This document shows, piece by piece, positions 1-4,613 of a DNA stretch of 6,204 nucleotides. Numbering within the stretch: position 1 is the stretch's first letter; each line of letters begins with the position of its first letter. The notes beneath the pieces were generated by a model. The model saw only the letters and a list, made by a program, of their open reading frames with translations, made no database searches and had not been told where the DNA came from. The translations under genes were made by a program, and so were the position numbers. The DNA comes from Candidatus Proendomicrobium guianensium (GTDB lineage: Bacteria; Elusimicrobiota; Endomicrobiia; Endomicrobiales; Endomicrobiaceae), in the NCBI GenBank assembly GCA_009785775.1, contig WQVR01000056.1, positions 1 through 6,204 on the forward strand, written 5' to 3'.

Positions 1-280
1 CTACCTTTACGGTAAGAAACCTTATAACCTCGTCATTAACTTTAAAAAAGTTTTCAAGCGCAGCAATCATATCGCCGGGGCCGGAAAGTTCCATATAAAC
101 ATAGCTACCCTCACGAAATTTTTCAATCGGGTAAGCAAGTTTTTTTTTGCCCAACTGTTGCACGGTTTTCAAACTGCCCTTTGACGACTCGATAATTTTT
201 ACTACTTTGGCTGAAATTTCTTCAACTTTTTCGGCGGGTAATTCCGGGGAACAAATAAACGTACTTTCGTAATTGACCAT
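1..280 (-). CDS. rpsF: 30S ribosomal protein bS6 (3' end beyond window)
   Basis: bS6 binds 16S rRNA together with bS18 in the platform of the 30S subunit. The 93 complete codons visible begin MVNYESTFICSPELPAEKVE and continue through GKKKLAYPIEKFREGSYVYM to the region ALENFFKVNDEVIRFLTVKV. This is the classic S6 pattern: an N-terminal beta strand with YE, a GKK/LAYPI segment, then a G-Y-Y strand and the 'R(F/Y)L' strand near residue 88. Full-length S6 is about 95-135 residues, so only the C-terminal tail is missing. The ATG at 280 is preceded by a strong AGGAGG at a short spacing (283-290 region), which fixes the start. It has its own promoter and leader (see 358-386 and 301-345). In most bacteria rpsF is followed by ssb/rpsR/rplI; those would lie outside the window. 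Identification is secure. Confidence 0.96.
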   Translation of the reverse strand, partial: MVNYESTFICSPELPAEKVEEISAKVVKIIESSKGSLKTVQQLGKKKLAYPIEKFREGSYVYMELSGPGDMIAALENFFKVNDEVIRFLTVKV

Positions 281-300
281 ACTTCCTCCTTTTTGGATTT

Positions 301-345
301 CCTTGGGGTTAATTCCCCTAAGGCTTAGCCCGCTTACCAGCGAGC
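301..345 (-). promoter_or_regulatory. Two-hairpin 5' leader of rpsF
   Basis: The untranslated leader contains two consecutive hairpins on the minus strand. The first (328-345) is a 7-bp stem GCTCGCT/AGCGGGC with a GGTA loop and one G-U pair. The second (301-323) is an 8-bp stem, CCTT+GGGG with AATTAA loop and CCCC+AAGG, containing one bulged A. The Shine-Dalgarno AGGAGG lies just outside the second stem. In many bacteria rpsF leaders are autoregulated by the S6:S18 complex binding a hairpin with a conserved CCG. No CCG occurs in this leader, so if it is regulatory it is not the standard motif. Neither hairpin is followed by a T-run, so attenuation by an intrinsic terminator is not evident. 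Confidence 0.5.
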
Positions 346-357
346 AAAGACTTGTGT

Positions 358-386
358 AGTATACATAAAATATTATAATAAAACAA
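358..386 (-). promoter_or_regulatory. Sigma-70-type promoter for rpsF
   Basis: Read on the minus strand, a -35 TTGTTT (381-386) and a -10 TATACT (358-363) are separated by exactly 17 nt of AT-rich spacer (364-380). The predicted transcription start is a purine near 351-352, giving a leader of about 70 nt before the rpsF ATG. The match to the housekeeping consensus is 4/6 at -35 and 5/6 at -10. No extended -10 TG is present at the right place. This is a prediction from sequence only, but spacing, position and composition all fit. Confidence 0.7.
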
Positions 387-408
387 TACTTAAGACTTAC
401 TGGCAGAG

Positions 409-497
409 GGGGCGATACCTTTAGCTTGCGGGGGTGTTGCGCCCCCCTGCACCCCGCGCCTTACTTTTGGCATCGCCCAAAAGTAAGCAAAAGGCTA
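409..497. repeat. GC-rich double-hairpin intergenic repeat
   Basis: This stretch upstream of the rpsF promoter is packed with nested inverted repeats. A perfect 11-bp stem CTTACTTTTGG (460-470) / CCAAAAGTAAG (477-487) closes a 6-nt loop. Next to it, GCGGGGGTG (428-436) pairs with CACCCCGC (450-457) with one bulged G, or alternatively GGGGG (430-434) with CCCCC (442-446). Outside both, TAGC+TTGC (422-429) pairs with GCAA (487-490) and GCTA (494-497). A further 7-bp pair, GGGCGAT (410-416) / ATCGCCC (472-478), competes with the 460-487 stem. There is no coding potential and no T-run on either side, so it is not a classic terminator. It looks like a dispersed palindromic (REP-like) element, but only one copy is seen here. 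Confidence 0.55.
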
Positions 498-590
498 GCG
501 TTCTAATGGGCATTTCAAAAGCACTTTAAGGATTTAAGAACTTTTTCCATAGACGCCCAAGGGCGCGCTTTAACGGCAGGGACTTTATGT

Positions 591-774
591 CTTTTGCCTT
601 TGCGGTTAAAGCACCGTACAGGCGGCTTATGAGCGAAAAATTTTTAAGTTCATCGTTTTTCGCATGTTTGCAGCGGGCTAAATTATAAGCAGTTATAAAC
701 TGCCCGCAAGTTCGAAAAACGCTTAAAAATTTTAAGCGATTGCCTGCCGTGTGCGCTAACTGCAAAAGCAAAAG
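591..774. repeat. 184-nt imperfect palindrome, probable diverged copy of the intergenic hairpin family
   Basis: The outermost arms 591-614 and 751-774 are complementary at 20 of 24 positions. Inside them, TTTTTAAG (641-648) pairs with CTTAAAAA (722-729). Flanking this is a 6x6 segment (635-640 / 730-735) bounded by GC on each side, the same outer layout as the elements at 3760-3873 and 4491-4603. Further in, GTTTTTCG (655-662) pairs perfectly with CGAAAAAC (713-720). GCGGGC (673-678) pairs with GCCCGC (702-707). An apical hairpin GCAGTT-ATA-AACTGC (689-703) is an alternative. The left side carries TGCAGCGG (669-676), shared with the 3760-3873 element. The rest of 498-784 (498-590 and 775-784) shows no gene or clear signal. 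A minus-strand open frame across 526-771 is judged not to be a gene. Confidence 0.6.
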
Positions 775-784
775 GCAACTATCG

Positions 785-2458
785 CTAACTATTATATTTT
801 TTTACAACTTCATCAAACACCATACTAACTGATACTCCCTGCATACAGATAACATTTTTGCAGTCGCGGTTGCGGCAGGGCTGGCATGCAACCTTATGCT
901 GTAAAACTTTTGTGCGCCCTTTAAAAGGACCTGTGCGGCTAGCGTCAGTAGGACCCAAAATAGCAACCGACGGCACGTTTAAAGCAGTGGCAATGTGCAT
1001 GGGACCTGCCTCGTTTGCTACAAAAACTTTTACCATTTTTAAAAACGCGCAAAGTTCTTTTATAGTAAGTTTACCTGTTAAGTCGTAAACAGTATTATTG
1101 CTATATGCAAGCACTTCTTCATTTAAACCCTTTTCACTGCTTCCGCCTTCTTTTCCGCCAACAAGCACAATGCTAGCGCCAAGTTCCGCTTTAAGCTTTT
1201 GCGCGAGTTCGCCGTAGCGCTCAGCACCCCAACGGCGGCTTAACCACCCCCCGCCAGCGTGCATACCTATAATTTTGTCTTCATTAATGCCCAACTCTGA
1301 CAATTTTTTTCTAACCGCGTCAAAGTCAGCTTCTGAAATATTTATCATATACTCTAAATTGTTAGTATCAACTTCACAGCCCACGTGCTGTACCGGAGCA
1401 AGGTGGCGTTCCACACAGTGTGCAGGCAGTTTTTTAGGTAGAATTTCTTTAGAAAACAACCACGAGAGTTCACGCATTCCGTTTGTAGACGACGAGGCTA
1501 TTTTAAAATGGGCATTCGCTAACTTAACCAAAACGGCAGATTTAAAAAGCCCGTGAAAGTCTATGCTTAAATCAAACTTTTCATACCTTAGGCGGCTTTT
1601 TAAATCTTTTAAAGCGCGCAGATTAAGATTTTTTCTGTCGAAAACTATTAAGTTGTCTATATATGGATTATTTTGCAAAATTTCGGCACAACGCTCATCA
1701 ACAATCCACGAAATTTGAGCGTGAGGATAACGCTTACGCAATGCCGAAAGCGCGGGCAACGTAAATACAATATCTCCAAGGCGCGAGGGTTGCACTATAA
1801 GAATTTTAGGCTCGGGGTGGTGCTTTAAATACTCGCCTATATTTTTACTGAAAGCGTATTTATCTACAAATTCGGCAAGCTTGTTAAGGCTTTGTTCTAC
1901 CTCAAGCCTTTTGGTTTCGATATCGTCTTCTGGCTTAACGTATACGGGTTTGCCGTAAACGGCAACGGCGCGCGTAAACGGAATAGGTATTTTTGTTTTG
2001 TCCCATGACCTTAAAGTGAAATAATGTTTAAAGCCGGCAGCTGCGGGAAAAATCGGCAAAGCCGATTTTTGCGCAACATAAATCATACCGCTTTTAAGTT
2101 TGTGGTAAGGTCCGCGCGGACCGTCTGCGGCAAAACAAATATTAGCGCCGTTTTTAATAATTTCAAAAATTTCAAATAAAGCTTTTTGCCCACCGCGCGA
2201 ACTTGACCCCCGCACGGTACTAAACCCTAAACGCTTTACGGCACCCGCCAATATTTCGCCGTCTTTGGAAAGGCTTACGAGAATTGTAATTCCTGTGTGA
2301 CGGTAGGAATAAGCCAGCCCTATTTCATCAGAATGCCAAATGGGGTAAAGGGCTTGGGCATGATGTATTCTTGTTTTGTTTAAGTGGCGCAGACGCAATG
2401 TAGAGCCCATAAACTTTATAAAAAAAGCAATTATAAGTGATAAAAACTTAATTTTCAA
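785..2458 (-). CDS. Fusion: DUF374 lysophospholipid acyltransferase-like domain + GT9 lipopolysaccharide heptosyltransferase (WaaF-like)
   Basis: This 557-residue protein joins two enzymes. Residues 1-20 form a hydrophobic N-terminal anchor. Residues ~35-205 match the DUF374 acyltransferase family (YPIWHSDE at 39-45, GSSSRGG at 84-90, ADGPRGP at 111-117), thought to act as late lipid A or phospholipid acyltransferases. Residues ~217-557 are a GT9 glycosyltransferase: QPSRLGDIVFTLPAL at 223-237, with D229 at the position of the catalytic Asp of WaaC. GMHAGGGWLSRRW (398-410) and NEAGPMHIATA (482-492, usually NDSGPMH) follow. Four cysteines (525, 528, 533, 538) lie in CQPCRNRDCKNVICM, as in WaaF. 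The likely role is heptose transfer from ADP-heptose to the Kdo core at the inner membrane, plus acylation. The TTG start overlaps the waaA stop by 3 nt and has AAGGA 9 nt upstream. Single-domain WaaF is ~350 residues, so this is a true fusion in one uninterrupted frame. Substrates of both halves are inferred. Confidence 0.88.
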   Translation of the reverse strand: MKIKFLSLIIAFFIKFMGSTLRLRHLNKTRIHHAQALYPIWHSDEIGLAYSYRHTGITILVSLSKDGEILAGAVKRLGFSTVRGSSSRGGQKALFEIFEIIKNGANICFAADGPRGPYHKLKSGMIYVAQKSALPIFPAAAGFKHYFTLRSWDKTKIPIPFTRAVAVYGKPVYVKPEDDIETKRLEVEQSLNKLAEFVDKYAFSKNIGEYLKHHPEPKILIVQPSRLGDIVFTLPALSALRKRYPHAQISWIVDERCAEILQNNPYIDNLIVFDRKNLNLRALKDLKSRLRYEKFDLSIDFHGLFKSAVLVKLANAHFKIASSSTNGMRELSWLFSKEILPKKLPAHCVERHLAPVQHVGCEVDTNNLEYMINISEADFDAVRKKLSELGINEDKIIGMHAGGGWLSRRWGAERYGELAQKLKAELGASIVLVGGKEGGSSEKGLNEEVLAYSNNTVYDLTGKLTIKELCAFLKMVKVFVANEAGPMHIATALNVPSVAILGPTDASRTGPFKGRTKVLQHKVACQPCRNRDCKNVICMQGVSVSMVFDEVVKKYNS

Positions 2459-3708
2459 TTTAAAAATTCCTTAATAATTTGTAAATTTTGTGCCGTTGCG
2501 CCCCGCTGGGCATTTACGGCTTGCAGGGCTTGTTGCCCTGCACTAAGCCTTTGGGCAGGATTTGATATAAGTTCTCCTAAAACCTGTGTCATTTTGGACG
2601 CATTTTCTACTAAAAAACCTCCGCCATGTTCAAGCAAACTTTCGGCTTCTAAGGCAAAGTTACACATATCATCTCCAAAAAGCACGGGCTTTGCGTAAGC
2701 CGCAGGCTCTATAGGGTTTTGCCCGCCTTTGTTTACAAGCGACCCGCCTACAAAACAAATATCGGCAATGTTGTAAAGCGCTTGTAGTTTTCCAAAAACA
2801 TCTACAACCGTAATATCGGGGCTTATACCGCGTGAGTACAACGACACGTTAATACCCGCCGCCTTAAAAATACCGCAAACTTTTTTAGCGCGTTTAATAT
2901 GACGTGGCGCAACAACAAACTTAATTTGCGGATATTTTTTTGATATCCCTATATAAGCGTTTTTTATAAAAACTTCTTCACCCTCTCTTGTAGAACCGCA
3001 CACAAAAATTATATCCGAATTTTTAAAACCAAGTTCATCGCGGGTACTTTTTTGCGAAGGGATTTCTAAATCGTACTTAATATTTCCCGTAACGCGCACA
3101 CTTTTAGCATGCGACGTAATTTCCGTAAAACGCTCTGCGTCTTGCGGGGTACGGGCAAGCACAATGTTTATAAGGCTTACAAATTTGCGCCAAAAATACT
3201 TTGTGGCATTATAATATTTAAAAGAATTTTTTGAAAGCCTTCCGTTAACCGTTACAATTTTAGCACCCCGACTAGCGCAGGCATATATCATAGATGGCCA
3301 AATTTCGGTTTCTACCAGTATAAGCATTTTTATATTAAGTTTTTTTACGACGCGCACAAGCAAAGGGTACAAATCTAAGGGCGCAAACGCCAAATGTTTA
3401 ACGATACCTTTTTCTAAAAGCTCGGTTTTTGCCCAGTCACGCGCGGTTTTTGTAAACACGCTAAGAAAAACGCTATAACCCTCCGGCAAGCCTTTTATAG
3501 TGCTTTCAACGGCTTTAACTTCGCCAAGGGAAGAGCAATGCACCCAGATAACGGGCTCTTGCGTTTTATTTTTTAAAAAATTATAGAAACCCAGACGCTC
3601 TTTAAAATGACAAAAAAAATCACGCCGGACTATAAAAAGAAAAAGCGCCGCAGGCGCAAGCAAAAAAGTAAACAATAAATTATAAAAAAATAAATATACT
3701 TTTGTCAT
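2455..3708 (-). CDS. waaA: 3-deoxy-D-manno-octulosonic acid (Kdo) transferase, GT30
   Basis: WaaA (KdtA) transfers Kdo from CMP-Kdo to the lipid A precursor on the cytoplasmic face of the inner membrane. The 417-residue length is typical of the family. Residues 5-27 form the single N-terminal membrane anchor. WVHCSSLGEVKAV (55-67) carries the expected catalytic base in the GE motif (E63). ETEIWP (133-138) and GNIKYD (208-213) are family signatures, and the C-terminal Rossmann domain shows GSTREGEE (238-245), APRH (267-270) and GGSLVNKGGQNPIEPAAYAKP (starting at 321), which is the CMP-Kdo-binding region. The ATG at 3708 has no obvious Shine-Dalgarno, and the 5' flank holds an AT-rich hairpin (3719-3745) and the 3760-3873 element. 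It overlaps the downstream acyltransferase-heptosyltransferase gene, so the two are very probably cotranscribed. Whether it adds one or two Kdo residues cannot be told. Confidence 0.95.
   Translation of the reverse strand: MTKVYLFFYNLLFTFLLAPAALFLFIVRRDFFCHFKERLGFYNFLKNKTQEPVIWVHCSSLGEVKAVESTIKGLPEGYSVFLSVFTKTARDWAKTELLEKGIVKHLAFAPLDLYPLLVRVVKKLNIKMLILVETEIWPSMIYACASRGAKIVTVNGRLSKNSFKYYNATKYFWRKFVSLINIVLARTPQDAERFTEITSHAKSVRVTGNIKYDLEIPSQKSTRDELGFKNSDIIFVCGSTREGEEVFIKNAYIGISKKYPQIKFVVAPRHIKRAKKVCGIFKAAGINVSLYSRGISPDITVVDVFGKLQALYNIADICFVGGSLVNKGGQNPIEPAAYAKPVLFGDDMCNFALEAESLLEHGGGFLVENASKMTQVLGELISNPAQRLSAGQQALQAVNAQRGATAQNLQIIKEFLN
2468..2472 (-). promoter_or_regulatory. Ribosome binding site supporting the TTG start at 2458
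   Basis: AAGGA on the minus strand lies 9 nt before the TTG at 2458, inside the last codons of waaA. It supports TTG over the first in-frame ATG (residue 17, near 2410). Starting at ATG would also cut off most of the hydrophobic N-terminal anchor. Confidence 0.55.
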
Positions 3709-3718
3709 ATCAAAAAAT

Positions 3719-3745
3719 AAGTTTTAAAATCTCTGAGAAAAACTT
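3719..3745. repeat. Small AT-rich hairpin just upstream of waaA
   Basis: AAGTTTT (3719-3725) is perfectly complementary to AAAACTT (3739-3745). CTC (3731-3733) and GAG (3735-3737) could pair inside around a single-base turn, which is too tight for RNA without opening. It sits 11 nt before the waaA ATG. It is AT-rich and could be chance, but it might influence initiation at a gene lacking a clear Shine-Dalgarno. Confidence 0.3.
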
Positions 3746-3759
3746 TATCCTTAAGAAAA

Positions 3760-3873
3760 TTTTTGCGAAATATTTTAAGTTTGGGCAACGCATGCAGCGG
3801 TGCGGTGTAGGCAAGCGAAGCGCTACATAAACCAATGCGCAAGGAAGCACAAACTTAAAAGATAAAGCAAAAA
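3760..3873. repeat. Structured intergenic element, copy 1
   Basis: This imperfect palindrome between the cobalamin-related gene and waaA has ordered stems. From outside in: TTTTTGC (3760-3766) / GCAAAAA (3867-3873); a 6x6 internal loop GAAATA / GATAAA; an 11-bp perfect stem TTTTAAGTTTG (3773-3783) / CAAACTTAAAA (3850-3860); an asymmetric loop. Then TGCA (3793-3796) / TGCG (3836-3839); internal loop GC / AA; GGT (3799-3801) / ACC (3831-3833); GCG opposite AA. Finally GTGTAG (3805-3810) / CTACAT (3823-3828), a single bulged G (3822), GC/GC, and a 7-nt loop AAGCGAA (3813-3819). The core 3787-3844 aligns without gaps to 4518-4575. The minus-strand open frame crossing it (3710-3919) is not a gene. 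Confidence 0.8.
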
Positions 3874-3876
3874 AAA

Positions 3877-4446
3877 TTAACGGCGCTTTTTTAACGGCAC
3901 CCAATAAAAAACACCGCAAGAGCTGTACTGCGGCTTAATAATATTTTCCGATATTTCTACGCCTATTTTGGTACTTTCTAAAAGGGTTGCCGCTTTGACA
4001 AAAACTTCCGGCGGAAATTCTTGCGGGCGGGAAACTTCGCACTTCTCGTTTGCGGCTTCCTTTGTTAAAAGCCGCCCGACAAAATTTTTAGATTGCTCCA
4101 GCGCGTCTACGGCTATTGCCGAAACTATTTGGGCTGTTTGCGCGCCGAAAGCGGTTTCATTTTTTTTAAATTCACTATCCAGCGCGGTGCCTATGGTAAC
4201 AATGTAGTAGCTTTGCGCCACCCATTTTGCGGGGGCTGCGCTTAAGTCAAAGTCCAGCCCTGAAAAATCTCTGGTAAAAGTTTGATAAAGCGTGGCGGGC
4301 GTTATAAATTTGCCGTAACGAAAACAGGCGCGTTGCACGTTTTCTTCTACTTCTGCGGGCATTTCAGAAACACCCGAAAGACGCTTTAAAACCCGCAGGA
4401 TATCCCTGTTTCGTAAATTTATTTTAAAATTTTTAATTTTGTACAA
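3877..4446 (-). CDS. Small protein resembling the B12-dependent methionine synthase reactivation domain
   Basis: The 189-residue soluble protein resembles stand-alone homologues of the MetH activation domain, which binds AdoMet and helps re-methylate the corrinoid cofactor. The resemblance lies in order and pattern: an N-terminal helix pair (13-45); a strand-rich segment ending YYIVTIGTALDSEF (80-93), like the 'lGp.ld..i' stretch of the family; a long helix AQIVSAIAVDALEQSKNF (105-122). Then SRPQEFPPE (139-147) stands where R-x-S-P-G-Y is expected, followed by FVKAATLLESTKIGVEISEN (149-168) and KPQYSSCGVFY (171-181), like the C-terminal '.iPrkSvsai' segment. The Gly-Tyr of the AdoMet motif is not evident, so activity is uncertain. 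The only upstream start before an in-frame stop is TTG at 4446. No metH is in view, and the neighbours (secF, waaA) give no functional hint. The assignment is by pattern recognition; an uncharacterised family is the alternative. Confidence 0.6.
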   Translation of the reverse strand: MYKIKNFKINLRNRDILRVLKRLSGVSEMPAEVEENVQRACFRYGKFITPATLYQTFTRDFSGLDFDLSAAPAKWVAQSYYIVTIGTALDSEFKKNETAFGAQTAQIVSAIAVDALEQSKNFVGRLLTKEAANEKCEVSRPQEFPPEVFVKAATLLESTKIGVEISENIIKPQYSSCGVFYWVPLKKRR

Positions 4447-4460
4447 GGTTTAGGAAACCT
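4446..4460 (-). promoter_or_regulatory. Hairpin over the initiation region of the 3877-4446 gene
   Basis: On the minus strand AGGTTT (4455-4460) pairs perfectly with AAACCT (4446-4451) around a 3-nt loop. It abuts the TTG start and includes most of the only Shine-Dalgarno-like GAGG (4458-4461), 11 nt before the TTG. If formed in mRNA it would mask initiation. An in-frame TAA two codons before the TTG rules out a longer product from this frame. Confidence 0.4.
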
Positions 4461-4490
4461 CAAAAAAATTTAGTGGGGACTACAGACTTT

Positions 4491-4603
4491 TAGCGCGAAG
4501 TATTTTGGTGTTTTTGTAACGCCTGCGGCGGCGTAGTGTGCGTAAGTGAAACGGCACATAAGCCGACGCATAAGGCAACAAAAAACCAAAAAGACAAGCG
4601 CTA
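4491..4603. repeat. Structured intergenic element, copy 2
   Basis: This palindrome between secF and the cobalamin-related gene has the same architecture as copy 1. Outer TAGCGC (4491-4496) / GCGCTA (4598-4603); 6x6 internal loop GAAGTA / AGACAA. A ~14-bp arm follows: TTTTGG (4503-4508) / CCAAAA (4586-4591), a bulged G at 4510, and TTTTTGT (4511-4517) / ACAAAAA (4578-4584). Then TGCG (4524-4527) / CGCA (4567-4570); internal loop GC / GA; GGC (4530-4532) / GCC (4562-4564); GTA opposite AA. Last come GTGTGC (4536-4541) / GCACAT (4554-4559), bulged G (4553), GT/AC, and loop AAGTGAA (4544-4550). The core matches copy 1 at 41 of 58 gapless positions, and all changes in paired positions keep pairing. 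It ends 10 nt from the secF stop codon. Confidence 0.8.
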
Positions 4604-4613
4604 CTTCAAGCAA

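Noticed and set aside
460..490. Intrinsic transcription terminator
   Set aside because: The 11-bp hairpin is strong, but neither strand has a T-run after it (plus side continues CAAAAGGC, minus side GCGCGGGG).
526..771. Minus-strand open frame of 81 residues with a TTG start
   Set aside because: It lies almost wholly inside the 591-774 palindrome, has no Shine-Dalgarno, and shows no recognisable domain. Its sequence is explained by the inverted repeat.
858..1556. Plus-strand open frames (858-1088, 1275-1556)
   Set aside because: They are antisense shadows inside the well-supported heptosyltransferase domain. Similar plus-strand frames at 3968-4207 and 5272-5559 are likewise shadows of the minus-strand genes.
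3869..3898. Terminator for the 3877-4446 gene
   Set aside because: There is a run of eight T on the minus strand right after the stop codon, but the sequence before it is a direct repeat of TTAACGGC (3878-3885, 3891-3898), not an inverted one, so no stable hairpin precedes the T-run.
3710..3919. Minus-strand open frame of 69 residues
   Set aside because: It overlaps the end of the 3877-4446 gene and runs through structured element copy 1, whose base-pairing conservation explains the sequence better than coding does. No ribosome binding site or family match is seen.
4491..4603. Integron attC-like recombination site
   Set aside because: The size and imperfect-palindrome shape invite the comparison, but no RYYYAAC / GTTRRRY core pair sits at the ends, no integrase or gene cassettes are visible, and the neighbours are housekeeping genes.
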